From assembly GCA_029250945.1 (NCBI GenBank), contig JAQXEG010000009.1:1-64000 (forward strand): a DNA stretch of 64,000 nucleotides, written 5' to 3'. A model generated the notes under the pieces. The model ran no database searches and was not told the DNA's origin. It saw only the letters and a list, made by a program, of their open reading frames with translations. The stretch comes from Yoonia sp. (GTDB taxonomy: Bacteria; Pseudomonadota; Alphaproteobacteria; Rhodobacterales; Rhodobacteraceae). The position numbers were made by a program, and so were the translations under genes. Numbering within the stretch: the stretch's first letter is position 1; the number at the start of each line of letters is the position of its first letter. Shown here piece after piece: positions 48,001 to 57,625 of this stretch.

Positions 48001-48148
48001 GGGGCTTTCGTGCGATTTTCCTACCTTTTGACCCCATCAGAATCGGGTGGGAATCGGTTGCCCGTTTTCCCCAGCTTTAGACGTGTATTTTGCAGGTGCA
48101 GCATTTATATGAGACATAACATTTTCGTTTGATCAAGGAGCCGCCACC

Positions 48149-48922
48149 ATGTCGTTGTCAGGGAAAACCGCCGTTATCACCGGATCAAACTCTGGCATCG
48201 GGTTGGGCATTGCCCGCGAAATGGCCAAGGCGGGGGCGGATGTAGTCCTGAACTCCTATTCTGATCGGGATGAGGATCACGCGCTGGCCGCTGACATCGC
48301 GTCAGAATTTGGCGTGAACGCCCGCTATATCGGCGCGGATATGTCCAAGGCAGACGACTGCCGCCGCCTGATTACAGATGCGGGCACATGCGATATTCTG
48401 ATCAACAACGCGGGCATTCAGCACGTCGCCCCAATTGATGAATTCCCGACCGCCAAATGGGACGCGATCATTGCGATCAACATGTCATCCGCGTTTCACA
48501 CCACTGCCGCCGCCTTGCCGATGATGCGCGACGCAGGGTGGGGGCGGGTGGTCAATATCGCCTCGGCCCACGGGTTGACCGCGTCCCCATTCAAATCCGC
48601 CTATGTCGCGGCCAAGCACGGGATCGTGGGCATGACCAAGGTCGTCGCATTGGAAACCGCCCAAGAACCCATCACCGCCAACGCCATCTGCCCGGGCTAT
48701 GTGTTGACCCCATTGGTCGAGGCGCAAATCCCCAACACGATGAAAGAATACGACATGTCCCGTGAGGATGTGGTCAAGAATGTCCTACTCAAACGTCAAC
48801 CGTCCAAGGAATTTGCGACCGTTGAACAACTTGGTGGCACCGTGAATTTCCTGTGTTCTGATGCGGCGGCCCAGATCACTGGCACCACCATCAGCGTGGA
48901 CGGCGGCTGGACCGCGCTGTGA
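48149..48922 (+). CDS. bdhA: 3-hydroxybutyrate dehydrogenase-type SDR
   Basis: 257 residues, short-chain dehydrogenase. The cofactor loop TGSNSGIGLGIA, NAG (NNAGIQHVAP), and the catalytic Ser-Tyr-Lys (IASAHG, SAYVAAKHG) are present. The C-terminal pattern fits 3-hydroxybutyrate dehydrogenase, oxidising 3-hydroxybutyrate from polyhydroxybutyrate. A strong AAGGAG site precedes the ATG. The patatin gene starts within its stop codon (GTGA). Confidence 0.88.
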   Translation: MSLSGKTAVITGSNSGIGLGIAREMAKAGADVVLNSYSDRDEDHALAADIASEFGVNARYIGADMSKADDCRRLITDAGTCDILINNAGIQHVAPIDEFPTAKWDAIIAINMSSAFHTTAAALPMMRDAGWGRVVNIASAHGLTASPFKSAYVAAKHGIVGMTKVVALETAQEPITANAICPGYVLTPLVEAQIPNTMKEYDMSREDVVKNVLLKRQPSKEFATVEQLGGTVNFLCSDAAAQITGTTISVDGGWTAL

Positions 48923-49949
48923 TCAAGATCAATCTGGCCTTGCAAGGCGACGGCGCGCATGGCGCATTCACATGGGGTGTGCTTGATCGCATTCTTGAGG
49001 ATGACGGGATTGAGATTGCATCCGTTTCCGGCACCTCCGCTGGGGCGCTGAATGCCGCCGCGCTTAAGGCTGGTTTGGTGTCAGGTGGACGCGACGGGGC
49101 GCGCGAAAACCTTGCGTAGGTCTGGGAACAGGTCGACGCCGTTGGCAATGACACGCTGTCAGGGTGGCTCGCTGCGTGGTCGCCCAGCACGCAGATCATG
49201 GCGAAATCATTGGAACTGTCCCCAATGTTTACAGCCCTCGACGCCATGCAGCGCAGCATAACGCCCTATATCTGCGGGCCAGCGACGCGTAATCCGTTGG
49301 AAAATATCCTGAACCAGCTGCATTTGACGATATCTGCGGCGATGCGGGGCCAGAGGTGCATATATGCGCCACAAACGTGCGATCTGGAAAAATACGCGTC
49401 TTCACCAGTGCCGAGATTACGCCAAAGGCGATCATTGCCAGCGCGTGTCTGCCGACGCTGTTCCAAGCCGTTGAGATCGAAGACCCCAAAACCGGCAAGC
49501 TAGAGGCATTTTGGGATGGTGGTTACACCGGCAACCCCGCGCTATTCCCGCTATTTGCACCGCGTTTACCGCAAGACGTGTTGATCGTGAACATCAACCC
49601 GCTGCGCCGCGAGGAGGTCCCCAAAGACACCCAAGCGATCCAGAACCGCATCAATGAAATCAGTTTTAACACATCGCTTCTACGCGAATTGCGCGCGATT
49701 GATTTCGTGAAACGGCTGATCGGTGCGGTCACGATGCCCAAGGGCGCGATGAAGGATGTTCCGGTGCATATGATTGCCGATGATAATCTGATGAATAATC
49801 TGAATGTCGCCACAAAAACAGTGCCTTCACCGGTGTTGCTAAACCGGCTACGTGATGATGGACATGCTGCGACGGATCGTTTTCTGGCCGCACACCGCGC
49901 TGATCTAAACGTGCGGGCGACAGTTGATTTGGACGTGATGTTTAACTGA
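48919..49949 (+). pseudogene. patatin-like phospholipase, disrupted
   Basis: A patatin-family gene coupled to bdhA. The N-terminal GDGAHGAFTWGVLDRIL oxyanion segment and nucleophile SGTSAGALNAA (Ser) are intact. TAG at 49117-49119 stops the frame after about 66 residues (ENLA, then VWEQVDAV in the same frame). A one-base loss near 49322 then shifts the frame before the DDICGDAGPEV-like region, and the remaining 195 residues read on in another frame. It would have acted on membrane or storage lipid; the product is now truncated. Confidence 0.88.
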
Positions 49950-50544
49950 TCAACTTAATCGCAAGCGCCCACATCACCACGCCGATCAGCACATCCAAAA
50001 TGCGCCACGCCCGTGCGGATTGCATGACGGGCGCCAGTAAACGCGCGCCCCATCCCAGGCTAAAGAAGAACACAAAAGACGCAGAAACTGCACCAATACC
50101 AAAGATATAGCGGTCGTTGATCACGTCATATTGCGTCGACACAGCCCCGATCAGCCCGAGCGTATCCAGATAAACATGCGGGTTCAGCCAGGTGAACGCC
50201 GCCCCCGTGGCCAATGTTGCCCACAGTCCAGCTGAGGTTCCTGCGATTTGCATCGCATAGTCGCCCACATAGGCCGCCCAGAACCGCATCGCGCCGTAGA
50301 CCAGCAAGAAGACCGCGCCACCCCACGCCATGATCATCGGCAGCATCGGTGCCTTTTCGACAATCGCAGAAAACCCGAGCACACCAGCAGTAATCAAAAT
50401 GGCATCAGACGTCGCACATAGCAGGCACAGCCAGAACACGTGCTGTTTGGCCAAACCCTGCCGCAGCACAAACGCATTTTGCGCACCAATCGCTAGGATG
50501 AGTGCAAAAGTAGTGGCAAAACCTGTCGCGGCGGGGCCGATCAT
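49942..50544 (-). CDS. LysE/ArgO-family amino acid exporter
   Basis: 200 residues with five to six membrane segments. The N-terminal GAQNAFVLRQGL and TWLNPHVYLDTLGLIGAV motifs are typical of the LysE/ArgO family, which exports basic amino acids. It overlaps the DUF502 start by four bases (ATGA), so it is the last gene of the psuK-psuG-DUF502 run. Confidence 0.88.
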   Translation of the reverse strand: MIGPAATGFATTFALILAIGAQNAFVLRQGLAKQHVFWLCLLCATSDAILITAGVLGFSAIVEKAPMLPMIMAWGGAVFLLVYGAMRFWAAYVGDYAMQIAGTSAGLWATLATGAAFTWLNPHVYLDTLGLIGAVSTQYDVINDRYIFGIGAVSASFVFFFSLGWGARLLAPVMQSARAWRILDVLIGVVMWALAIKLIS

Positions 50545-51254
50545 TTCGCGGGCGGCTCCGTAGGATCTTTGCTATTGGGGTAAACCAGACCGGCTGAAAT
50601 CACCAATTTCGCCGCATCTTCAACGGACATATCCAGCGGTTTGATGTTTGCCTTTGGTAAAAACAGCAGGAAACCGGATGTCGGGTTGGGCGTAGTGGGC
50701 AAAAAGACGGTTGTGATCTCTTCATCATCGGAAATCTTTTGCTTTACCTCGCCCTTGGCGGCGGTCGACACGAATGCAATCGCCCAGATGCCTTTGCGCG
50801 GGTATTCGATCAGGCAAGCCTTGTCGAACGACGTATCACGCTGGGAAAACACCGTTTCGGCAATCTGCTTCACGCCGTTGTAGATCGAGCGGACGACAGG
50901 CATCCGTTCCACAATACTTTCGCCCCAGCGCAGAAACGAGCGGCCCAAGATACCCTTGCCGACCCAACCAACAAGCATGGTGAAGATCAGGAAAACCACC
51001 ACGCCAATGCCGCGCACGTTCACATTGATCTGTTCGGCGCCCTCGGCACGGAAATAGCGGTTGATTAGCTGTTCGGGTTGATAATTATCAGGCACAAACG
51101 GCCAGACCCAGCTGTCGATCCAGCCAACAACCGTCCAAATCAGGTAAAGCGTCAGCCCGATAGGTGCGACGATGATCAGCCCCGCCAGGAAGTTGGACCG
51201 CAGACGGGCAATGATCCCGCGGCGTGCTGTTTTATCCTCGATCGGGTTTTCCAT
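50541..51254 (-). CDS. DUF502 membrane protein
   Basis: 237 residues, two membrane helices near the N terminus (FLAGLIIVAPIGLTLYLIW and GVVVFLIFTMLVGWVG), then a soluble domain with VYNGVKQIAETVF-like segment and PNPTSGFLLFLP. Family of unknown function. It follows psuG with a 69-base gap. Confidence 0.85.
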   Translation of the reverse strand: MENPIEDKTARRGIIARLRSNFLAGLIIVAPIGLTLYLIWTVVGWIDSWVWPFVPDNYQPEQLINRYFRAEGAEQINVNVRGIGVVVFLIFTMLVGWVGKGILGRSFLRWGESIVERMPVVRSIYNGVKQIAETVFSQRDTSFDKACLIEYPRKGIWAIAFVSTAAKGEVKQKISDDEEITTVFLPTTPNPTSGFLLFLPKANIKPLDMSVEDAAKLVISAGLVYPNSKDPTEPPAK

Positions 51255-51323
51255 GTCTTGCAGCCGTTCTTTTGTTCTACCGACATCTATGCAGGGGCCT
51301 GTGCGGCCACAAGCCTTGTGGGG

Positions 51324-52232
51324 TTATTTGGCCATTTCGCTGGCGATTTTTGCAGCCAAGACCGCGTTATTGCGCACCAAGGCGATGTTTGCGGTCAAGG
51401 ACCGCCCCTCCGTCAGCTCAAAAATACGGCCCAGAAGGAAAGGTGTCACGGCCTTCGCGCTAATCGCTTGTGCATCCGCCTCAGCAAGGGCTTGCGCGAT
51501 GACGGGGGCCAACACATCGGCGGGGATTTGTGCGTCAGCAGGGATCGGGTTGCAGATCAACTGCCCGCCCGACAGACCCATGGCCGTGCGCATCACTTGG
51601 CCCGCGGCGATATCGGCGGCGGTATCCATGCGTAGCGGGGCAGTCATATGCGACGTGGCGGACCAAAACGCGGGTAGCGTGTCTTGGCCGTATGCGATCA
51701 CCGGCACGCCAAGGGTTTCCAGAACCTCAAACGTCTTTTCAAGGTCCAAGATCGCCTTGGCCCCAGCGGCCACAACCGTCACAGGGGTCTGCGCCAATTC
51801 GTGCAGGTCGGCAGAGATATCAAAGCTGGTTTCAGCCCCTTTATGCACGCCGCCGATACCGCCCGTTGCAAAAACATGGATGCCAGCCAAATGGGCACCA
51901 ATCATGGTGGCCGCGACCGTTGTCGCGCCAGTTCCGCCCGTTGCGATGCACCCCGCCATATCGGCGCGTGACAGTTTGGCGACGCCCATAGCCTGACCCA
52001 ATGCGTCCAGCTCTGCCGCCTCTAGCCCGACATGCAAAACGCCATTCATTACGGCAATCGTGGCCGGTGTCGCGCCATTGTCGCGCACGTCTTGTTCGAC
52101 CAGACGTGCGGTTTCAACATTCTGCGGGAATGGCATGCCGTGTGTGATGATCGTGCTTTCAAGGGCGACAATCGCGGTGCCAGCGGCGCGGGCGGCGGCG
52201 ACTTCTGTGCTGAATTGCATGGGAATGGTCAT
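51324..52232 (-). CDS. psuG: pseudouridine-5'-phosphate glycosidase
   Basis: 302 residues, cleaving or forming the C-glycosidic bond of pseudouridine 5'-phosphate. It begins STIITHGMPFPQN, a clear family signature, and has RADMAGCIATGGTGATTVAAT and LICNPIP. Its ATG overlaps the psuK stop (ATGA), so kinase and glycosidase are co-translated. Confidence 0.93.
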   Translation of the reverse strand: MTIPMQFSTEVAAARAAGTAIVALESTIITHGMPFPQNVETARLVEQDVRDNGATPATIAVMNGVLHVGLEAAELDALGQAMGVAKLSRADMAGCIATGGTGATTVAATMIGAHLAGIHVFATGGIGGVHKGAETSFDISADLHELAQTPVTVVAAGAKAILDLEKTFEVLETLGVPVIAYGQDTLPAFWSATSHMTAPLRMDTAADIAAGQVMRTAMGLSGGQLICNPIPADAQIPADVLAPVIAQALAEADAQAISAKAVTPFLLGRIFELTEGRSLTANIALVRNNAVLAAKIASEMAK

Positions 52233-53122
52233 AGGGGTGTCTCTCCGGAAACGTAAGTGGTGGCGGCGTTTGAGGCGCGGGTGAGGGCGGCTATGCGGTC
52301 CATGCCTTGCGCCTCTGATGCGATATGGGCGGCCATAAACGTATCACCGGCGCCGGTGACGCGGGTGACCATGACGGCAGGGGGCGTGTGGCTGATGATG
52401 TCGCCATCCGTGCCCTCGGCGGCGGCGTTCCCCCCATCAGTGACCAAAACGCGGTGTGCACCGCGCGCCAACAGGCCAGCCGCCCCATCACAAGACGTCG
52501 CAAATTCGGTTCGGCACAGTAATCCGGCCTCTTCCAAATTCACATAAAGCGTGGCGGTCGGATGCCCCATCAACGCCAATAGACGTGCCGCCTTGCCCGG
52601 GGATGCAGGTGCGACGCGCAGGTCGGCCTTGGCGAAAAGGGGCGAGGTGGCAATGGTTTGCAACAACTCTTCGGTCAGGTTGCCGTCCAGTGCGACGGGG
52701 CCGTCGAATGGCACCTCTGCCGATCCCAGCGTCCCGTCGCGCAGGGCTTGCAATATCTTTTCTCCCGCAGCCTCTAGCGAGTGGGCGTCGGCGATGGCTG
52801 CGACCAGCCCGTTGGCGCCCTCAATCGCCATATAGACGTCCGTGGGTAGGTCATCAGACCGGTAAAGATGGTCACAGATCAGGCCCATGCGCTGTGCCTC
52901 TGTCACCAAATCCTCACCCTCGGCATCGCGGCCGATGGCGGACAACAGGGCAGGGCGCATCCCGAATCCGTGCAATGTCATGGCAATGTTCATCGCGACC
53001 CCACCGGGCAGGCGCCTGATCCGCCCCGGCACGTCAGAACCGACGCGCATATGACTAGCCGCACGCCCGATCACGTCCCACAGGACAGACCCAATGCAAA
53101 GGATATCTGGTTGTTGTGTCAT
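52229..53122 (-). CDS. psuK: PfkB-family carbohydrate kinase, probably pseudouridine kinase
   Basis: 297 residues. PfkB motifs: GGVAMNIAMTLHGFG near the start and VTGAGDTFMAAHIA near the end, with the catalytic Asp. The direct coupling to psuG makes pseudouridine the most likely substrate. First gene of the run. Confidence 0.87.
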   Translation of the reverse strand: MTQQPDILCIGSVLWDVIGRAASHMRVGSDVPGRIRRLPGGVAMNIAMTLHGFGMRPALLSAIGRDAEGEDLVTEAQRMGLICDHLYRSDDLPTDVYMAIEGANGLVAAIADAHSLEAAGEKILQALRDGTLGSAEVPFDGPVALDGNLTEELLQTIATSPLFAKADLRVAPASPGKAARLLALMGHPTATLYVNLEEAGLLCRTEFATSCDGAAGLLARGAHRVLVTDGGNAAAEGTDGDIISHTPPAVMVTRVTGAGDTFMAAHIASEAQGMDRIAALTRASNAATTYVSGETPL

Positions 53123-53159
53123 GCCACGCTTGTGCCGAATGCGCGCGCCATGCGCAAGT

Positions 53160-53957
53160 TTAGGGAACCATGAATGTCATATTGGCCCAAAGCGTTTCCC
53201 ACGCCGCACCTGTGTCAGCGGCAATCGCCTCTGACGGTTCGCGCAGCAGAACGGCATCCAGCATATATTCGTGGTCTGCTTTTACAGGGATCGTGGCGAT
53301 CCCGTCGGCATCTGTGCGCAGCGTGAAAATCGTGACAGTGTCATCGTTAGCCTTTTCAAATACTTCGATCTGTTCATCGGCCCGCGGTTGGGTCTGATAA
53401 AACAGCTGCACGCGCATCCCGTCCGCCATGTCATCGACATAAGGATTGGTCAGCGCGACAATCTCAGTCAGCAAACCCAGTTGCCGGTCCGCACCCGCGG
53501 CATTGCCAACAGCAACAAGGGATTTGGAATAACGCGAATAGATTTCTTTGAAGCCTTCGGTCGGAAAACCGCGTTCCTCGTGGATGGCACGTTGATCGCC
53601 CAAATCCTTATGATCCAGGAATCTTTGAAACTTTTCCCAGGTTTCATACGTGATTTCAGCGATCTTGGCCTGATACGCGATGACGTTCAGGCCCTCTGCG
53701 ACCGCAGGTTGGCTCATCGCAGGGTTGTCACCCAAACGACTGTCGACCTTGGTGCCTGTGCTGCCAGAGAAGTTGACAAAATACGTAAACCGGCGCGGCA
53801 CGAAAGGTAATCTTGTCCCTTCAAATTCCTGACCGTTGACAATATTGGCTGTAATATTAACGTTCGGTTCAATCACATAGGCCTCCGGCTCAACCCACAG
53901 TTCATGCGCGCCAAGTGGCGTCGCCAGTAAACCAAAAATGAAAGCTAGTTTCCGCAT
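53160..53957 (-). CDS. DUF4198 periplasmic protein
   Basis: About 265 residues; a signal peptide (MRKLAFIFGLLATPLGA) precedes HELWVEPEAYVIEP, the DUF4198 start. DUF4198 proteins occur with metal-transport genes and are linked to nickel/cobalt. The AAGGACG site precedes the ATG at 53957, which overlaps the divergent hupE-like ATG in the single palindrome CATG. Confidence 0.82.
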   Translation of the reverse strand: MRKLAFIFGLLATPLGAHELWVEPEAYVIEPNVNITANIVNGQEFEGTRLPFVPRRFTYFVNFSGSTGTKVDSRLGDNPAMSQPAVAEGLNVIAYQAKIAEITYETWEKFQRFLDHKDLGDQRAIHEERGFPTEGFKEIYSRYSKSLVAVGNAAGADRQLGLLTEIVALTNPYVDDMADGMRVQLFYQTQPRADEQIEVFEKANDDTVTIFTLRTDADGIATIPVKADHEYMLDAVLLREPSEAIAADTGAAWETLWANMTFMVP

Positions 53958-55296
53958 GTCGTCGTCCTTTTCCACCCCTTTCAAACTGTCGTTTGTCCGA
54001 CTATTGTCAAGCGCGTTCCTGATCTGGATCACGTCCCTGTCATCTGCCACCGCACATGAGGTTCTGCCTTCCATCGCGGATATGACCCATGAGGGCGAGA
54101 TGGTGCAGTTCGACATGCGCCTCAACATCGAAAGCTTTATCGCGGGCATCAACCAGACCGAGGTTGAAGATACCAACGCCGCCCCAGAGGCCGCCACATA
54201 TGATGAGCTGCGCGCACTGACGCCCGATGCCTTGTCCGCACGGTTTGATGCGTTCTGGCCTGAAATGGCTGACAAAATCACCATTTTAGCCGATGGCGTT
54301 GCCGTGACCCCGCAATACCCCGTGATCAGCATTGATTCGGTTGGTGACGTGGAAACCGTCCGCGCCACATCCCTCCAATTCAACGCGCAAATCCCTGCAG
54401 ACAGCACCGCGGTGCAGGTCGGCTGGGCACCTGAATTTGGTGTGCTTGTCCTGCGCCAGATGGGTGTTGATGCGCCCTATGACGGCTATCTTGAGGCGGG
54501 TACATTGTCCGATCCGATCACGCTTGCGGGCGGCGATCAGGCGACAGGCTGGCAGACACTTCTGCGCTACATTCCCATTGGGTTTGATCACATCGTTCCA
54601 AAGGGCTTGGACCACATCTTGTTTGTGCTGGGCCTCTTCTTCCTGTCAGCCCGCATGCGCCCACTGATCACCCAAGTATCCCTGTTCACACTGGCACACA
54701 CCATCACACTGGCGCTTGCCGCATTGGGCTATGTGACTGTTCCCGGGTCAATCGTTGAACCGCTGATCGCGGCCTCGATCGTCTATGTCGCGGTCGAAAA
54801 CATCTTTATGAAAAACCTGTCGCCATGGCGACCTGTGATCATCTTTGGCTTTGGCTTGTTGCACGGGCTTGGCTTTGCCTCTGTTCTGGCCGAATTCGGC
54901 TTGCCCGATGGTGCGTTTGTACCAGCGCTGATCGGCTTTAACGTTGGCGTCGAAGTCGGGCAGCTTGCGGTAATCGCGGTGATGTTCCTGTGCGTTTGGC
55001 AGGCTCTGCGGGTCGACCGCGGCGCCAACGCAGCGTATCGGGGCAAGGTCCTTTACATCATCCTCGCCGCTGTGGCCGGTGTGCTGATGTATCTGAACCC
55101 AACCGCACTGCAAGCGCTGATCGAGGGGCCCACATGGGTCTTTGCCGCGCCATTGATGGGCATCTTCCTGCTGTGTCTGGCCTCGATTCAGTTCCGCGAC
55201 AAGATCGACTCCTATCGCCGGATCGTGGCCATTCCCGCATCCCTCGCGATTGCTGCTGTGGGTGCTTATTGGGTGATTGAGCGGGTCTTTCTCTAG
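53956..55296 (+). CDS. HupE/UreJ-family membrane protein
   Basis: About 446 residues. A signal or membrane anchor (FVRLLSSAFLIWITSLSSATA) precedes HEVLPSIADM, and the C-terminal half carries HupE/UreJ helices (PIGFDHIVPKGLDHILFVLGLFF, HTITLALAALG, ENIFMKNLSPWRP, GLLHGLGFASVLAEF). Nickel or cobalt transport is suggested by the family and by the divergent DUF4198 gene. The start is uncertain: ATG 53956, upstream ATG 53938, or TTG 54004. No B12 riboswitch fits in the gap. Confidence 0.85.
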   Translation: MSSSFSTPFKLSFVRLLSSAFLIWITSLSSATAHEVLPSIADMTHEGEMVQFDMRLNIESFIAGINQTEVEDTNAAPEAATYDELRALTPDALSARFDAFWPEMADKITILADGVAVTPQYPVISIDSVGDVETVRATSLQFNAQIPADSTAVQVGWAPEFGVLVLRQMGVDAPYDGYLEAGTLSDPITLAGGDQATGWQTLLRYIPIGFDHIVPKGLDHILFVLGLFFLSARMRPLITQVSLFTLAHTITLALAALGYVTVPGSIVEPLIAASIVYVAVENIFMKNLSPWRPVIIFGFGLLHGLGFASVLAEFGLPDGAFVPALIGFNVGVEVGQLAVIAVMFLCVWQALRVDRGANAAYRGKVLYIILAAVAGVLMYLNPTALQALIEGPTWVFAAPLMGIFLLCLASIQFRDKIDSYRRIVAIPASLAIAAVGAYWVIERVFL

Positions 55297-55306
55297 AAAA
55301 CCGCCT

Positions 55307-55360
55307 CGCTTCTTTCGAAATACTCCCGTCGGAGGCATCACTGCTTGCATCCGGCGGGAA
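55307..55360 (+). repeat. intergenic repeat with hairpin after hupE-like gene
   Basis: CGCTTCTTTCGAAATACTCC (55307-55326) matches the element at 9734 at 16 of 20 bases. The hairpin TCCCGTCGGA/TCCGGCGGGA spans 55324-55359. It lies directly after the hupE-like stop and probably marks its 3' end. Confidence 0.55.
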
Positions 55361-55496
55361 CCCCCACTAAAACGCACCTACGAAATCCCCAAGCGGGGGC
55401 GGGCCGATTGGGGAGAAATCCCAATATGTCCACCGGTTGTCGCGATCCTCGCGTCGATACCCCCGCTCAAGGTTAAACCGGAAAAGGAATACGACC
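55361..55496 (+). other. rpsB leader region
   Basis: The remaining stretch before rpsB contains a short hairpin (ATCCCC ... GGGG around 55385-55400) and AAAGGA before the start. I see no riboswitch or leader-peptide pattern that I can name, and no gene. Confidence 0.4.
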
Positions 55497-56264
55497 ATGG
55501 CTCTACCCGAGTTCTCCATGCGTCAGCTCTTGGAAGCTGGCGTTCACTTTGGCCACCAGACAGCGCGCTGGAACCCAAAGATGCAAAACTACATTTACGG
55601 CAGCCGCAACGGCATCCACATCATGGACCTGACACAGACCGTGCCAATGCTTGACCAAGCGTTGAACGTGATCCGTGACACCGTTGCCAAAGGCGGCCGT
55701 ATCCTGTTCGTCGGCACCAAGCGCCAGGCGGCTAAGCCTGTTGCAGACGCCGCAGAGCGTTGCGCACAGTATTACATGAACCACCGTTGGTTGGGTGGCA
55801 CACTCACCAACTGGCAGACTGTTTCTCAGTCCATCAACCGCCTCAAGGCGATTGACGAAGCATCCGAGAACGGTTTTGCCGGTCTGACCAAGAAAGAACG
55901 TCTTGGCATGGAACGTGAGCAGGGCAAACTCGAAGCGTCCCTTGGCGGTATCCGCGAAATGGGCGGCGTGCCTGACCTGATTTTCGTCATCGACGTGAAC
56001 AAAGAAGATCTTGCCATCGCAGAAGCCAAAAAGCTGGGCATCCCAGTTGTGGCTGTTGTCGACACCAACTGTTCCCCAGACGGCGTTGATTACGTCATCC
56101 CGGGCAACGATGACGCGGCACGTGCGATCGCACTTTACACAGACTTGGCTGCACGCGCAGCACTTGACGGCATGTCCGCACAGCTGGGTGCAGCTGGCGT
56201 TGACATGGGCGCCATGGAAGAGCTGGCCGAAGAAGTGATCGCTGAAGAAGAAGCTGCTGAATAA
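55497..56264 (+). CDS. rpsB: 30S ribosomal protein S2
   Basis: 255 residues. [21 protein letters not shown] is the standard S2 start, with [11 protein letters not shown] and [12 protein letters not shown]. The ATG at 55497 follows AAAGGA. A tail rich in Glu/Ala ends the protein. tsf follows, a conserved order. Confidence 0.97.
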   Translation: MALPEFSMRQLLEAGVHFGHQTARWNPKMQNYIYGSRNGIHIMDLTQTVPMLDQALNVIRDTVAKGGRILFVGTKRQAAKPVADAAERCAQYYMNHRWLGGTLTNWQTVSQSINRLKAIDEASENGFAGLTKKERLGMEREQGKLEASLGGIREMGGVPDLIFVIDVNKEDLAIAEAKKLGIPVVAVVDTNCSPDGVDYVIPGNDDAARAIALYTDLAARAALDGMSAQLGAAGVDMGAMEELAEEVIAEEEAAE

Positions 56265-56343
56265 GCAACCGGCTGACAAATGAACACGGGGCAGGGGTCA
56301 TCCTTGCCTCGTCCCAATTCAATTTCCCATACGGAGAAATAAC

Positions 56344-57216
56344 ATGGCTATTACCGCTGCAATGGTAAAAGAGCTGCGCGACAGCACAGGCGCAGGCATG
56401 ATGGACGCCAAAAAGGCGCTGACAGAAAACGATGGCGACATGGAAGCAGCAGTTGATTGGCTGCGCACCAAAGGTCTGGCCAAAGCTGCTAAGAAATCCG
56501 GCCGTACAGCTGCCGAAGGTCTGGTGGCTGTTGCTGTCAATGGCGGCAAGGGCGTTGCGGTTGAAGTAAACTCCGAGACCGACTTTGTTGCGAAAAACGC
56601 CGACTTCCAGAAAATGGTTGCTGGCATCGCCGAAGTCGCACTTGGCACCAACGATGTGGACGCGCTGAAAGCGGCTGACATGGACGGCAAGTCCGTTGAG
56701 CAGACTGTGACCGACGCGGTTGCGATCATCGGTGAAAACATGTCCGTGCGCCGTATGGCCACCATCGAAGGCGGCTCTGTTGTAAACTATGTGCACAACG
56801 CAGCAGCCCCAGGCATGGGTAACATCGGTGTTCTGGTTGCAATGTCCGGCGAAAACGAAGGCTTTGGCCGTCAGGTTGCCATGCACATTGCAGCGGCGAA
56901 CCCAGCGTCCTTGTCTGAGGCTGACCTTGACCCATCCGTGGTTGAAAAGGAAAAGCAGGTCCAGATGGATATCGCCCGCGAATCCGGCAAGCCAGAAGCT
57001 GTGATCGAGAAAATGATCGTTGGCCGTATGAAGAAATACATGGCCGAAGTCACATTGCTCAACCAGCAGTTCGTTGTGAACCCAGACGTAACCGTTGGCG
57101 ACGCAGCCAAAGAAGCTGGTGTTGAAATCACCGGTTTTGTGCGCCTCGAAGTGGGCGAAGGCATCGAAGTTGAAAAAGAAGACTTCGCTGCTGAAGTGGC
57201 AAAAATGAACAGCTAA
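56344..57216 (+). CDS. tsf: elongation factor Ts
   Basis: 290 residues, the nucleotide exchange factor for EF-Tu. It starts [24 protein letters not shown], the conserved TDFV (SETDFVAKN) follows. A strong GGAGA site precedes the ATG. Codon use in rpsB and tsf looks highly biased, as expected for translation genes. Confidence 0.97.
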   Translation: MAITAAMVKELRDSTGAGMMDAKKALTENDGDMEAAVDWLRTKGLAKAAKKSGRTAAEGLVAVAVNGGKGVAVEVNSETDFVAKNADFQKMVAGIAEVALGTNDVDALKAADMDGKSVEQTVTDAVAIIGENMSVRRMATIEGGSVVNYVHNAAAPGMGNIGVLVAMSGENEGFGRQVAMHIAAANPASLSEADLDPSVVEKEKQVQMDIARESGKPEAVIEKMIVGRMKKYMAEVTLLNQQFVVNPDVTVGDAAKEAGVEITGFVRLEVGEGIEVEKEDFAAEVAKMNS

Positions 57217-57238
57217 GTCTGACTTCAGATTTAACATG

Positions 57239-57269
57239 GGCCCGTCTGTTTACGCAGGCGGGCCTTTTT
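57239..57269 (+). terminator. terminator of rpsB-tsf
   Basis: Arms GGCCCGTCTG and CAGGCGGGCC (one G-U pair) around a short loop, followed by five T. Confidence 0.85.
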
Positions 57270-57625
57270 GTTTGTGAAATGACTGTGCTGCAGTGATGCG
57301 CGCCAGAGTTCCAACCCGATACTCCCCACACCTCAAGGCACCTACAAACCGCCGCACGACATCATCATCTACAAAAGTCTGTGTCGCGATAAAATCGACT
57401 GATCCAAGCCGAAGGTGCTATGTGTTCTGTGGGCGGTGGCCATATTCATTTCACCGTTACAGCACTCTTGATTGCTTTCAGTGATACGAACAGCGCGCCT
57501 ATCGGGTTCACCTGACGTCGGCTAGCGGAATTGCCGCATGTGGCACAAACAATGCCGCGATCATCCTTGTTCTTTGTTAGTCCGCAGACGATTATGCCCA
57601 AGATAAACGAGGACCCGCAAAACCC
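57270..57625. other. gap between tsf and tupB without recognised gene
   Basis: About 355 bases. A 63-codon open frame (57293-57484) has no ribosome-binding site and no recognised similarity, and I reject it as a gene. Nothing that resembles a tRNA, IS end or terminator was seen. It may include the tup operon promoter. Confidence 0.4.

Noticed and set aside
53938-54060. B12 riboswitch before the HupE-like gene
   Set aside because: No non-coding space exists between the divergent genes for a 200-base element.
57293-57484. 63-codon open frame in the tsf-tupB gap
   Set aside because: No start signal, no recognisable family, and base use unlike neighbouring genes; could be a remnant, but nothing supports it.
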